NCBI GenBank assembly: GCA_025024175.1
Contig: QCXZ01000041.1
Location: 6,257,786 to 6,321,785 of the forward strand
From: Rhyzopertha dominica
Lineage: Eukaryota > Arthropoda > Insecta > Coleoptera > Bostrichidae
Direction of reading: 5' to 3'
Length of the DNA stretch: 64,000 nucleotides
Position 1 is the first letter of the stretch; each line of letters opens with the position of its first letter. This document shows, in pieces, positions 1 through 11,573 of this stretch. The position numbers were made by a program, and so were the translations under genes. The notes below the pieces were generated by a model, which did no database searches, was not told the origin of the DNA, and saw only the letters and a program-made list of their open reading frames with translations.

Positions 1-120
1 ATCATAACTAACAAATTTCAAAAATTTATAGTAGAAAAGTTAAAATTTTTGCCAACAAGATTTTTTTGAATACGGCCCATTTAGGAACTTTGAAGCGTGC
101 CACTAATCCCAATAGTTTAA

Positions 121-201
121 GACGGCCGACCATAAGGTTGTAAAAACCCTCATTCACAATATAATCGTTTACGACGGCCGACCATCAAGCTGTAAAACTG
201 C
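121..201. repeat. short direct duplication
   Basis: Two near-identical copies of a segment beginning GACGGCCGACCAT start at 121 and 173, 52 bp apart, each followed by an A/T-rich TGTAAAA tail. They sit at the downstream end of a LINE fragment read on the minus strand, so this may be a small 3' UTR duplication of that element. Confidence 0.5.
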
Positions 202-490
202 ATAAGTCAGTCTCATAGATCATTACTTGATATTTTACCTGACCGTAAGAAACAACCTTACATTTTCTTACACCTAAAGTTAACCGATTATGGTCATACC
301 AGTCGTTTATCTCGTCTAAATCCCTTTGCAATAGAATACAATCCTAAAATGTCCTCATTCTGCTGAATATTTTCCAATCGTCAGCAAACAATAGCTTGCA
401 ACAGTCGATACGTCCCGCATATCATTAATAGATAGCAAGAGCAGTAGTGGTCCCAAGTTTGAACCTTGGGGTATTCCAGATATTGGAGTA
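170..490 (-). pseudogene. LINE reverse transcriptase fragment
   Basis: Read on the minus strand, this gives a broken reverse transcriptase of a non-LTR retrotransposon. A GIPQGSNLGPLL motif lies near 440-475. Downstream in shifted frames are remains resembling FADD-type palm sequence and the following LQRDL...W..N.L motif. The frame is interrupted by stops and small indels, so no active protein can be made. The family is probably jockey/CR1-like, judged only from the motif style. No 5' end or poly(A) tail can be placed. Confidence 0.6.
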
Positions 491-499
491 AAAGACGAT

Positions 500-950
500 G
501 ATACAAACTATTCTCTGCTAATAATATATGAGGCAAATAAATGCGAAGTGTTACGGTAAATTAGGTTAGTTACTAGTTAGGTTTCTGTACCTCGGCAATG
601 TAGGTCTTTGTACTCGCGCCGCTAGTCGCGGACGGATGGACCGAAGGGCGACCATCCACACATAAGTCGTCTTGATACAATAAAGGTATTCTAAAAATGC
701 TATAGAAAAAATATGAATATTATACCCGATGATGAATTTAATTATCTTCTCCAGCTTCTCTACAAACGCCTTCATATATATAAAACAATTTTACTGTCTT
801 ATTACTTAATGTATATTTTATGTTCTAATTACTAATTTAATAAAGTAACTTCCTGAGCACGCGTGATGCATAAAAGTATCGACACTTTAGAAATGTCGAA
901 GTATCGTTAGCATTTCTAAGCACTCTGTAGCTTAATGTACATTTGCAATT
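500..950. other. intergenic, no gene recognised
   Basis: Mostly AT-rich sequence with a short GC-rich patch at about 600-660. Short open frames here have no recognisable motif or start context. Confidence 0.5.
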
Positions 951-956
951 CCAGCA

Positions 957-1500
957 TTGCCGAGAGGAGGCACTCGAATTAAAAATACTTTGACCTCTAA
1001 TTATCTTACTTATCTCTGCAGCTTCGATTGCGAGCTTCGAATAGCGAAAGCGACAATCCTCATGAATATTCCGGTCATCATCCTTCGAAGAGAGGAATTC
1101 CTACCTTCGCAGATTTTTCATCGAGATTTCGAACCATCCGGCACCCTGGCCCCTATTACCGAATCTAACAAAGCGATCCTTAGAATGGCACGGGATAATG
1201 CAAAAAAGACAGACGCCCCGGCCCGTGGAAGTGCTGATTTGCGAGATCGATTCCTCCTCGGAAATTGGGTTTGTAGATTGGCGGGATAAGCGGGAACTCG
1301 GGAGTTAAGATGTTCTCTCACAGTACATACCCGGTTTAAATATCGCTCGTCGAACGTGATAACACGCGCATCACTTAAACCACGATTACGCTGATGTTTC
1401 GTACGTAATCTGCTGGCGCTACTCGCGAACGCTCGAGGTGTCTCTACTTCTTGGGCAGCAAACAGAGAAACTCAATTAGGCACGTGGTTTAACACGCGAA
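957..1500. promoter_or_regulatory. GC/CpG-rich island, possible cis-regulatory module
   Basis: Base composition shifts sharply to many CpG dinucleotides compared with the AT-rich flanks. Open frames of 110 codons (+) and 67 codons (-) overlap here, but neither shows a domain, signal peptide or splice context, so I read them as by-products of the composition. The regulatory role is an inference from composition alone. Confidence 0.3.
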
Positions 1501-4500
1501 TGTATATGGCAATGATGGGAAGTAAGTTTCTATGTAAGTGCGAGTTATGGTGCCGCAATCGCTGTAATGGTAGTAATTATAAGGAATGATGTGCGTTAAT
1601 TAAACGTATTGGACCACCACAGCATCAGCTTCATTAGTCGAATTTTGATGGCGTACTGCTTTCTCGGTCTAAGCTTTTGAAAGTCGTAACAAATGATTAA
1701 AATTTGGCTATAATATTACAGCACTCTGTATTTCGGAAAGGCATAAACCCAATCAAGTGTTCCATATATTCTTGTTGTAAGCAGTTGTGTGCGAGTTTAA
1801 TTTATGCACGCTAACATTGTTTGATAGAAAATCGAATATTTAAGGAGTATGAAGGCAGTGTTTGGCGTGTATTTGTTAACACGTTTTCAAAGAGTACGTA
1901 ATTGAAGACCTTGGGTGCAAAAACCGACCAAATCTTATATCAACATTTGTGAGAAAACGTGGAAAAACGCTTTAGATTTTGCAATATGTTTGTAAGTAGC
2001 TAACATATAGGTCCTTCAAACCCTTCCAACTTGTCATGAGTTTTGCACCAAATGATCAGGGATAGTCGAAAATACGAGTAAATAATAATCAGTACGTATA
2101 AAAAGTGACTTGGCTGGGTTTTGCTCCAAGATCTTGAATTTTTTGTCTCACATTTGATAGCATATTGTCAAATTACCTACTATTTACACCTATAGGCTAT
2201 GAGCGCAAACCGCTTTGCAGCGCCTCGCAGCGGGTAACTCAAACATTTTTGGTGGATAATCCTAACCTAGAGCCTTCTGTCAAAAGGCGGATTAATCACA
2301 AAAAATGGATAAAGTGATATATTTTGGGTTACAAAGCATACAATTTGATCATCGTACTGATGGGACGTATAAAAATACTGAACAGCAGTATTGGTAATTA
2401 TACAGAATACTGTACCTTCGCCAAATGAAGTAAAATTTTGCACACTCCTAGAACACAGTCTTTCGGAACATGAATATCCGTTTCTTGCGGTTGTATCTTA
2501 TTTTCTAAATGTAAGTGTTTAAATATCTAATGTTTTAATTTCCAATTACTTTACACACGATGTGTTTCTCCCTGTAGGTACTGCCTAGTGCCGAATGCTT
2601 CTTTAATGGTTCCTTTACGTCCGGTCATGGTAGGCGAGTGTTTTCAAACTACGTAACAAAGCACGTCCTAAACGTCTCAAAAATCGCTCGTTAAACACCA
2701 AAATCTGTTTGAAACCAAACCACACATCTCCAGAAGGCAGTGTTTTAGTTGTGTGCAAAGTTCGGCGATGGTCCTGTATTCTTTACAATTGGGTATTTGC
2801 CATCTATTTATATTTTATTAAATTGCATATTAATAGGTAGTATCTAATTCACAAAACAGCTGTGACAGCTTATAAATTCAAAAAATTGATCGTAAGGTGT
2901 ATTTTTTTAATATTAAAAATGCGAATATTTAAAGGGACCGCTTGTTTACATCTGGAGTCAGCGCGTCACGCGTCAGCCTCCGCCAGTCATTTTATCAGTT
3001 TGTTGTTTGCGTTCATTTTGTGACAAGCGAATTAAAATACGCCAAGAAAAAGTGAAATACTTATGAGAGACTTCTGAAGGCATGTTTATTGTTATGGAAT
3101 TTGTGTACAGCGACGAGCGGTTCAACATGGCGGAGATGAGGAATGTAAAAGCAACAGCATAAGTGAACTTTTTATAAAATTAACGTAGCATTGATAATTT
3201 GATCACAGTGGGTTGTTGGAAACATAATAGTTGTAAACATAAAAATGTAAGAATCAAGAATGTACCCCAAACTTGACATTTATTCTAGAGGTCAGAATAA
3301 ATATAAATTGCCATTTATTTTCGGGGCTCTTTCGGTTCGTTTTCGGTCTGGCTAACAGTCGAATATATGGGGAACAACGTCGTTCTTTATTATAACATTT
3401 CCTTCTATCAACTTAAAACGCATATAATTTTTCTTATCACCTTCAAGCTATAACAAAATGGAAAACATTTATAACCCCAAGAAGAATAATAAAACTTTCA
3501 ATAAGAATTAAGATGATCTTCACAACAGAAAAACAAACTTTGCGTTTTCTGCATATCACGTCTAGGGGCCTTAAACAACTTTTTAATACGTTGATAATCT
3601 CGAGGAACGGTTACAAAAATTTTGTTAGCTGTACCGAGTGAAGTACTTTTATAACCATGTACAAAACAACATAATAGATGCTTGTAAAACTACACAAATC
3701 ACTTTTTGGTGCGACCTCTTACACCGTCCTTTCAATAAACACCACAACAAAAGCTTTTCCAATACAAGACTGATACTACAACATTAAACAGCATGCTCCT
3801 CGGTAATGTTTACATGACACTTGACGTCACGAGTTGAATAACCTTGGATAGAAGCGTTTTGGCGGTGACTCCTAAGATTCGAATTTCAGACCTGAAATTC
3901 TCTACCTACAAATACTTTTTTGTTCTTTTTGGAAGTGGCGTACGATACATATGCACTTCAAGATTCATTTTACGTAATTTAAAAAAAAATAATACCCAAT
4001 TAGCGCAATGTTAAGTAGAATGCCTTATTTACTAATTTTCTCTGTGGATGCTACTAATCCACAATATGCGACGTTCTTATTCATGGATGGAAAGCAGCAA
4101 ACTTTAACCGATTTGTCTGTGATTGCATAACTGTTACAGTCCATAACACAGCAATTTTGTTTACTTACATGCAAAGAGCATACATACTTTTCAGCACTCA
4201 TGGTGATTACTATCAAAAAATATATCTACTGGTGTAATGCTTTGATCACTAGACAGGCATAAATTATTAATTATTTAAGTTAGTTTACGGTAATTGCAGC
4301 ATACACCAAACAGTTGACTGCAACTGACAGCTAATGTGAATTGTTTACCCACTAAAATGCAAGATTCGCTCAGCGCCTATAGTTTACGGACTATTGCCTG
4401 TCGAGGTTATTTAATTTGGTCACCGACAAACTCACCTATCATCAAAATTCTAAAGTACTTATGCAAATACATGCTTAAAATTTTGCATATAGTTATTGTT

Positions 4501-4790
4501 AGCCTGACAAATCTCCCGAAATTTCAGTCCCGTTTTCTAAATTTTAGTCCTGTTTTCTTTGTGGTTCGTAAAATACCATACGCTATTACCATACACAAAA
4601 GTCAGAATTTAAGTCCAAACAGTGAACTGACGGACATCGGTGCTTCAGTATTTACATGCGATCAAGGTGACGTGGCAGTTTCGACAGTTACAAGTTTGGG
4701 CGGACCATCAAGTCCTATCAAATTTCAGGCCAAAGTGGCACATATATGTCATTAGTCTATATGCAATGCTATTAAGCGCCATCGGGCGCT
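1500..4790. other. intergenic with one promoter-like patch
   Basis: AT-rich with no recognised gene. A GC-richer patch at about 2940-3160 contains an initiator-like TTATCAGTTTGTT near 2992-3004 and several CpGs. It could be a 5' end of an unrecognised retroelement or a promoter. An open frame of 139 codons at 4336-4755 has no recognisable features. Confidence 0.4.
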
Positions 4791-4799
4791 TTTGTATAT

Positions 4800-5060
4800 T
4801 TCAATAATTTGGATTGTAGTTAGTTTCTGGTCGCCAGAATCTGGCCGCCGTAGTAGAAGTCCACTCTGAAGCTCGCAAAAAACGAACGACGAACACTCAG
4901 CTACAAAAGCGCCAGATGGCGTTCAGTAAACTTTGACATATATATGTGTCACTTTGACCTGCAATTTGAACACGGCTTTGACGATATAGTGGTTAGCAAA
5001 TCTGACTAGCAATAAAAAGGTTCCGGGTTCAAAGCCGGCAATACTTTTCATAGATATATT
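4800..5060 (+). repeat. diverged copy of the tRNA-bearing repeat family
   Basis: This segment aligns by eye with the repeat units at 6466-7275. It has the same TGGTCGCC..AATCTGGCC opening, the same middle with GAAGCTCGCAAA and GATGGCGTTCAG, the CTTTGACCT block, and the same 3' GGCAATACTTTTC ending. The tRNA-like part (about 4980-5042) keeps an A-box-like TAGTGGTTAGC and a B-box-like GGTTCAAA, but its cloverleaf pairing is lost. It is the oldest copy of the family in the window. Confidence 0.65.
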
Positions 5061-5689
5061 CAACTGCGAAAACCCACTCAAGTCCGATATGTTAATTTGT
5101 TTAAATAATTGTATCGCGCGAAGTCAACCGTTACTTAATTTTTCACAAAATCTTGGCAAGTATCAGTGAAGACATAACGCAACAACGCAATTCGCCATGG
5201 TATTCAAACCTGGATCCGAAGTGTGCTCCGAGAGCATCGAAAACGCACCTAATCAAAAATAAGCTTGCGCGTTTGCTTTAGAGCTTAAAACGAGCTGCAT
5301 GCTGTTGAACACAGTGCCATCCGCGGCTCCAATAACAATTAAAGTCCTCATGTTTATTTTCCATTACCGTGACAATGCGATACAGGAGGTGCACGGGCTT
5401 AATGCGGCGTTAGATTGATTAAACGCAATTTTCGTGGATATTGGAAAATTCTGATAATAGGCAGCGCTTTTCACTTTGGGTTACTTAGGTGCAAACGAAA
5501 TTATTTCAACGAAGCGTGGCTTCGAGGTCTCGTCATTTCTTTTTAGACACGCTGGCGCTCCACATCAGTAAACAATACTCCAAATAGCTTCTAATGGAGT
5601 GATGGTACGACAAAAGCATCTGGCATTGCTAATGTGATGAAAAAAGGTACTGACTGTAAGTAATCAATAAAGCAACAAGAATCTTATGT

Positions 5690-5950
5690 CTGATCAGCCG
5701 GGTACCACTGAACCTTTTAAAGAAGGAATGCAGATCAATTGCAATTCGCAAAGCCTTTGGCACAAAGTTTTAGTTGTGGGCAAGTTCATTCGGTTAGAAC
5801 AGGTAGCCACATTTCTGACGAGGTCTCTGTTACATTTGGGGTTCCTTTGGGATCACCAATGCTTTTCAGTACATTTGTTAACCGCATTGCGGCGGCAAGT
5901 TAATATCGAGTTGTCTGCCTTTCGCAGATGACCTAAAAGATTATAAAAGG
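5690..5950 (+). pseudogene. LINE reverse transcriptase fragment
   Basis: Plus-strand frames encode a decayed reverse transcriptase segment. A GVPLGSPM motif stands in place of the usual GVPQGSxLGP, followed by LFSTFVN. A frame shift precedes a CLSQMT-like remnant where the FADD box is expected. Stops and frameshifts make it non-coding. It is a short fragment of a jockey/CR1-like element. Confidence 0.5.
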
Positions 5951-6521
5951 GTTTACTGCTACTTACTGTTAAGAAGGATTACACAGATGGTCAATGGAGA
6001 AGAGGCTAGAATTGAAGATCAGCGCTCGTACAAAACATGAATTTGTGTGAAATGGAGGATATAGGTGTGACAGTTGACACTTGACATTTATTACATATAT
6101 TGGAAAAATACGAGTGGTTACAAGTACATTTAATTTTGGAATTTCTAATGTCTGGTGTCTGCATTATTTTACGCATACAGACAAAACTGGGAGCGTTTGA
6201 AGAATCTCGCAACTGGAAATTTGTAGTAGGCAGGTAAGTTAATAACTTAAATTGTCTGTTATATTTTTGCAGAAATTAAATATGATGGGTCCTGAGCACT
6301 ATTGTAATGTCCCTACTATAGTTTTTACTTCGCGACATAAATCGTTAACTGACTGGTATCAGAGAAAACGAAAATTTCTCCATGCTGGTATGTTGCTTTG
6401 CGGACTGTAAATAGAAATCAGGAGATCCAGCACTTGGTTGGACGACAGTCTAGCAACCATACTGGTGTATGATATTTTTAATGGGTTTTACAGGCATATG
6501 AAGAAATGAAACAGTATTGCC

Positions 6522-6593
6522 AGCCTTGACCGAGATTTGAACTCGGGCCTTTTGAACACTAGTCAAACGCTCTACCCACTGAGCTACCAAGGC
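6522..6593 (-). tRNA. tRNA-like unit, Thr(AGT)-type anticodon
   Basis: On the minus strand, 72 nt fold as a cloverleaf: acceptor GCCTTGG with TCAAGGC (one G-U), D stem GCTC/GAGC, anticodon stem TTTGA/TCAAA with loop CTAGTGT, and T stem CCGAG/CTCGG. A box (TAGCTCAGTGGG) and B box (GTTCAAATC) are intact for Pol III. The anticodon reads AGT (Thr), but G at position 37 and the repeated context argue for a tRNA-derived repeat rather than a working gene. Confidence 0.55.
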
Positions 6594-6813
6594 CCTATTC
6601 AGAATCGAGGTCAAAGCGGCATATATTCATCAAAGTTATGTATNGCTGTTGAACGCCATCCAGCGCATTTACAGTTGAATCGCTCGTCGCTCGTTATTTG
6701 CGAGCTTCGGAGCGCAATTCACTGCGGTGGCCAGATTGTGGCGACCAGCAGCCAATTACAGCATTACATAACTTTGATGAATATATGCCGCTTTGACCTC
6801 GATTCTGAATAGG

Positions 6814-6885
6814 GCCTTGGTAGCTCAGTTGGTAGAGCGTTTGACTAGTGTTCAAAAGGCCCGAGTTCAAATCTCGGTCAAGGCT
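6814..6885 (+). tRNA. tRNA-like unit, Thr(AGT)-type anticodon
   Basis: Plus-strand partner of the unit at 6522-6593, differing by one base in the D loop (AGTTGG against AGTGGG). All four stems pair and both internal Pol III boxes are consensus. It lies in the right arm of the palindrome, so a transcript crossing both arms would form a long hairpin instead of cloverleaves. Confidence 0.55.
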
Positions 6886-6989
6886 GGCAATACTTTTCCA
6901 TTTCTTCATATGCCTGTAAAACCCATTAAAAATATCATNCATGTTCAACTCAATTCAGGNAGTAATTAACTTTCACTGTATATAATAAT

Positions 6990-7275
6990 ATATAATTGGG
7001 TTGTAATTAGCTGTTGGTCGCCACAATCTGGCCACCGCAGTGAATTGNGCTCNGAAGCTCGCAAATAACGAGCGACGAGCGATTCAACTGTAAATGCGCT
7101 GGATGGCGTTCAGCAGCATTACATAACTTTGATGAATATATGCCGCTTTGACCTCGATTCTGAATAGGGCCTTGGTAGCTCAGTGAGTAGAGCGTTTGAC
7201 TAGTGTTCAAAAGGCCCGAGCTCAAATCTCGGTCAAGGCTGGCAATACTTTTTCATTTCTTCACATGCTGGTGTA
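6990..7275 (+). repeat. full-length copy of the tRNA-bearing repeat
   Basis: A direct-orientation unit. It opens with TAATTAGCTGTTGGTCGCC, runs through a GC-richer middle and the CTTTGACCTCGATTCTGAA block, and ends with the tRNA-like unit and GGCAATACTTTTTC. It repeats the content of the palindrome next to it. The tRNA-like part sits in the 3' half of the unit, unlike a classical SINE with a 5' tRNA head. Confidence 0.75.
7169..7240 (+). tRNA. tRNA-like unit with degrading boxes
   Basis: Third copy of the same 72-nt cloverleaf. The acceptor, anticodon and T stems are the same as in the other two. The D loop reads AGTGAGTA and the B box has changed from GTTCAAATC to GCTCAAATC, hitting a highly conserved T-loop position. 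It is less likely to be transcribed than its neighbours. Confidence 0.5.
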
Positions 7276-7279
7276 GTTT

Positions 7280-8560
7280 ACGCTTAGTTTGGTGCTAGGT
7301 TGTAAAAACTTGTAATTATAGAAAAATAAATCTAATAACGAGGTGGGTGTGTATTTTTCTGACGTGTTAATCTTACCTACGAACCCCCTAAACCATGATA
7401 CTGGTACACTATAGAGTTTCAGTTGAGCGGTGTTTCTTTCATAAACTTGTACATGGGGTTTGTTGTACTTTCGAAAGAGAGCTTCAACATTGGTATCATG
7501 GGCAGAACAATACAGTGGTGTTTTACCCTTTCATAGTATACACAAATTATTATGAATTAATTATATTAAAAATTTTGGGTCATCGCCATAAAACATAAAT
7601 ATTTAACACACAAGTTGGGGTACTATAAAAATTATACCACAGCGTCGTTCATATTTCTAAATGCATACAGTTCAGAACAACGACGATATTTTTCGAATGT
7701 ATACTTAAAAGGTTATGAAGCTTGCAAAGTGTGCAAAAATGGACGACTAGGTCATTAACGCTCAGCTCTACTAAGGCGGCTCTATGCTAATGTTAATAAT
7801 TAAGCAAGGTTGGCTCAAAGCGAAAATCCCTGTTTCCACGTGAGAGATGAAAGCGAATCCATTGCAGCGCCTCAGTGCACGCGCAAATATGTACTTATTA
7901 ATTAATAGTACCAAAATGTGTGTACTAATGTCTTAGGATGAGGTAAATGTTCGTAATAGAAACAAAGTTCCCGCTCGGTGCCAGCAAGTTTTAGTCGGAT
8001 TAAAAGCTTAGAACATATTGTAGTGAATAAATCAGGTTGTACTCTTGTTCTAAGGGAAACTTGCACCGGATATTACACGAAGGAGATGCATTAAGATATC
8101 ACCCTTATTGCAGTGCATAAAAGACGTCAAACACAATGCAGTTTAACGGGAATGCAAAATAGCCCGTTTAGCTGGCTTACAACCGGAGCACGGCTGGTAT
8201 GCCATTGGGTCTTTCTCATACCATTTACTTAATATCGACCCTACAAAATCTTTCGAAAATAGAACGGCGTTTTTAGAAGCAGCTACGACTCTTCCCATTC
8301 TAGGAACCTTTCCATAAGCAGTTAAATTTCTGAAATGATGTCGTAAACTTCCCATAAGTAGAATGAGCTTCTGCAATTACGATTTCACTCTGGGGCATGC
8401 AGAAAAGGAGTTATGGGTTTTTTATTACTTAACGTCCGTACAGTACCTACCATCTTTTATCCTGTAGGTATAAGACACAAGAAAAGTGCTGACAAATTGT
8501 ACTAATTATCTAATTAGAAAACGTAAAAAATCTCTCTGATGAAAGTAACGCATGATTGCA
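7280..8560. other. intergenic, no gene recognised
   Basis: AT-rich sequence with short open frames on both strands, none with a recognisable motif. No repeat shared with the rest of the window was noticed. Confidence 0.5.
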
Positions 8561-8930
8561 AAAGTGTAGGGCAGAGACATGAAAGACAGTGGCGTAGTCC
8601 TCTTGCACGATAACGCTTGATCGCATAAAGCAGTGTCAGTCAAAGGGGTTTGCGAGAAGAACTGCTGTGAAATTCTCCCACATCCCCCGTGCAGCCCTGA
8701 CATGAGTCCTCCAGATTTCGTTCTGTTCCTCCAGTGGGAAGGAGAATTTCGTGAAGTCCGATTTGTTGACTTCAAAGGATAAAAGCCGTGCAACAGCATA
8801 TGCGCTCCAGCTCCTGAAACATCTCGACAAAAATGGCGTATTTCACACCATTACATTACTGGCGAAGCGATGACAACGTGTTTTGGACATGCAAGGGGAT
8901 TATATTGAACGACTTTATTGCAAAAATATA
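8560..8930 (+). pseudogene. mariner-type transposase C-terminal remnant
   Basis: Plus-strand frames, broken by stops, give LLHDNA (the second catalytic Asp block), then EILPHPPCSPDMSPPDF, the typical proline-rich region before the third catalytic acid, then LLAKR.QRVLDMQGDYIE, the usual mariner C-terminus. The order and spacing match a mariner-family transposase from its second Asp to its end. The N-terminal DNA-binding half is absent and no terminal repeats were found. It is a dead copy. Confidence 0.7.
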
Positions 8931-9399
8931 TGTTTCATTTGCGAGCTGTGTTTTTATGTGCTGGAATTTTGACATGACCTTCGTAGTTAATTTTGTGTCT
9001 TCGTTCCCGGAAGAGAAAACCCACAAGTATAGTCTCTTGTGTTCAATCTATCGTTGAACTTGTTACGTTTCTTATACGTATGAGTGCAATTGCGTCAATG
9101 AGTTTAAATAGGAAGTGCGTTCCACATATTTGTAATCAACCCGTTTATGTTTATAATGACGTGAGTTCTTTGCGCATGAATCTATTAAGATACAAATCAC
9201 GCTACCCCAGTAGCAATGAACTATCTCAACAATTGTGTTTACACATAAGACCTAAATAACATCAGAAAACGCTGGCTGATGACGTCAAAGCATGTACTCA
9301 GATAGCATTCTTGGTAGATTAAGTTTTCACCGAATGCACCCGTACAAGAAACCCAACAACTGCAACGCAGTTTGAAACCGACGCTCGTACCAATCCAGG

Positions 9400-9747
9400 A
9401 GCAAGTTAACGAATCGTGATTGGGGCAAGCACACGTAAACAATTACCGAATTAAATTCGTTAGCCGAGATTCGCAAAGAACATCCCGTGGAAACCGACAC
9501 AAACGGGCCGCAGCCAGGCTAATAAATCCCTACGCATTTGTCTACCACAAACAGTTCCGCGAAGACAGCGGTCGCAAACTCGTGAATTGCTATTTATCAA
9601 CTCGGATTCTGTATTCTGCGAACGTGCTCGTAATCAGGAAGCAGAGGTCCGCGTCAAAGAAACAGTAGTGGACGCGACATCATTCCCAAAAGTTGATAAG
9701 CGCCCGATGAACCTATTAGTGCTTCCGAGCTAATACTCCAACGGAAA
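9400..9747 (+). promoter_or_regulatory. upstream region of the SVWC gene
   Basis: The 350 bp before the start codon are GC-richer than the surroundings and contain the presumed promoter and 5' UTR. I could not identify a TATA box, so the transcription start is not placed. An open frame of 82 codons (9420-9668) in this stretch has no recognised feature. Confidence 0.3.
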
Positions 9748-11573
9748 ATGAAGATTGCAGCGTTCTGCTTGTGCCTCATGCTGATGATGGGATGGAGCAG
9801 TGCCGATTTGTATATCGAGAAGGCCCACAAAAATAAAGGTAAGACATTGTACATCTTCGCGTGAAATTCCTGACGGATTCTCATTTTAGAACATCCTGGG
9901 CACTGTTATACGGATACGCACGGGATTGGTCCTATGCAAAAGTTTGAGAGGAGACAGATAATCGGGAAATGCGAAGTCGCTGAATGCAGATCTAACGGAG
10001 ATATAGCGTTTGCCCGGTAAAATTTTTCATGTTTTTTTTCACTTTATCGGACTGATTAGAAAAACTTTGAACCATACTGATATATTTCGTTTCACTTATC
10101 ACCGCGACTCGTGTCAATAGAGGCAACAAAACTTGATGATAGTTGAATCTGCTTAGCGGTTGTTTCATTCACAAATTATGCGAATGAATTGAATTAAGTG
10201 GGTAAAATAATGGCACAGTATAATTTATATGATTCAGCTATTAAAAAGCGCCCCAAGTTTTTCTTAATGCAGATACTTATTTATTTAATAATAGTGATGT
10301 CCAACAAACTACAAGTCCAAAAGGACATATTTTAGAATAACAATAAGAATGCATAAGATATAGTTGTAAACATTTTTAAGGATATTTTTACATATACTCG
10401 CGAAGATATACTCGCATTAGATTCATTCAAAAGATCACTAGTAGTTTATTGCATATTAAAATAATAACCATGATTGATAAAATATGTGTATGCGTTCATC
10501 GCCAGTATATGATTATTAAAATACAGATTTCATAAACCAGAACAATACATTATTTTGGATTGAAAAATTGCAAAGTAAAAATACAAATCGCCTTAATTGA
10601 TTTAAATTATTTAAACTCATTTATTATTTATAGAGAATGTAATAAAGTTAATCAAATACATGTAACACATATGTAATTCTACAAAAATGGAAACCATTAA
10701 ACAAATTATAGAAAATCTCAAGAACTATGGATCTTTCCAGGCAACAGTACAAAGAGAGAAGCCTCTTGTTAATAATAAGAAATTTGAGATTCCTATTTGA
10801 GATACTTCACTGCATATCTAAAAATGTCCGTAAGACGAGGTGTGTTAGAATCCTGATCTAAGTCAACTGTTCAACGAAAATTACACAAACATAAATTTAA
10901 TCCATACGCACACTTAAAAGAAACCAAGACGATTTTTAAGTTACTATTCCGAATAGAATTATGCTGTTTTGTAGTATTGAAATAATTATAAATGAGTTTT
11001 TATAAGCAGCCTAAAGCATACACTACGCTGTAGAATATGTTGCTTGCCGTTTATAATGTCAAGGTTTATATAGGACAATTTTTTCAGAAGAGCACGCCTT
11101 AGATTAGTTTAAATAGATGAAAAATAGACAATGCCTGCAATCAATCAAACCATCTTGTTTGAAGAAATAGATTTTGTCCCTAAAATACAGGAAATGAATG
11201 TGCCAACTATTGGGAATTGATAATTCCAATTCAGGGACATTGGAATATAAAATGATGGGACAACCCCAGTATTGAATAATGCGAGTGCATTCCCACTTTA
11301 TATGAGTATAAGATAAAATTGGCAGGATTATTTCCAAACATCTGTCTGAGTAATATGTGCTGTACAGAAAAACTGTCATTTCCGCTTGACGACACAATAT
11401 AAAACTGAGACAGTCTTGTAATATGTGCAGATTTAGACTTTCTTAATTAACATTTGTTTTGTTGCAGCTGTTCTCAAGCCAAGATTAAGGAACCATGTGT
11501 TATAGTAGAAGGAAACCGTTCTCATCCATACCCAGACTGCTGTTTCCAAATCAGGTGCTATTTCAACGACTAG
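9748..11573 (+). CDS. secreted single-domain von Willebrand factor C (SVWC) protein, 3 exons
   Basis: Exons are 9748-9838, 9890-10016 and 11468-11573, with GT-AG introns of 51 and 1451 bp in phases 1 and 2. The product is 107 residues. A hydrophobic signal peptide (about residues 1-19, ending near WSSA-D) comes first. Eight cysteines follow at 36, 58, 63, 74, 83, 97, 98 and 103, including the C-x4-C pair and the late CC, which is the SVWC pattern. The start is the first ATG and gives a perfect signal peptide. Arthropod SVWC proteins are small secreted proteins; some (Vago-like) are induced by viral or bacterial challenge. Which subgroup this is, and whether it has an immune role, is not shown by the sequence. 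No close coding neighbours exist. The domain is complete and no defects are seen. Confidence 0.88.
10017..11467 (+). other. intron 2 of the SVWC gene
   Basis: Starts GTAAAAT after an exon ending in ...GCCCG and ends TTTGTTGCAG. It is strongly AT-rich with no nested gene or recognisable mobile element. Short open frames inside it have no motifs. Confidence 0.8.

Larger units (their letters stand above)
6466..6941. repeat. 476-bp near-palindrome with tRNA-like arms
   Basis: The left arm (about 6466-6648) is the reverse complement of the right arm (about 6759-6941) with only a few mismatches, leaving a loop of about 110 bp. Each arm holds a complete tRNA-like unit. The loop is itself the 5' half of the left (minus-strand) repeat unit, since it matches the reverse complement of 7005-7110. 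The structure is therefore a full minus-strand unit fused head-to-head to a 5'-truncated plus-strand unit. Confidence 0.85.

Noticed and set aside
957..1289. 110-codon open frame on the plus strand
   Set aside because: CpG-rich composition lowers stop frequency; a similar frame overlaps on the other strand and no motif is visible.
4336..4755. 139-codon open frame on the plus strand
   Set aside because: No domain, signal peptide or flanking promoter signal; runs up to the tRNA-bearing repeat copy at 4800.
6814..6885. working tRNA-Thr(AGT) gene
   Set aside because: The cloverleaf is good, but the unit occurs only as part of a repeat family, position 37 is G and copies differ in conserved loop bases, so I list it as tRNA-like only.
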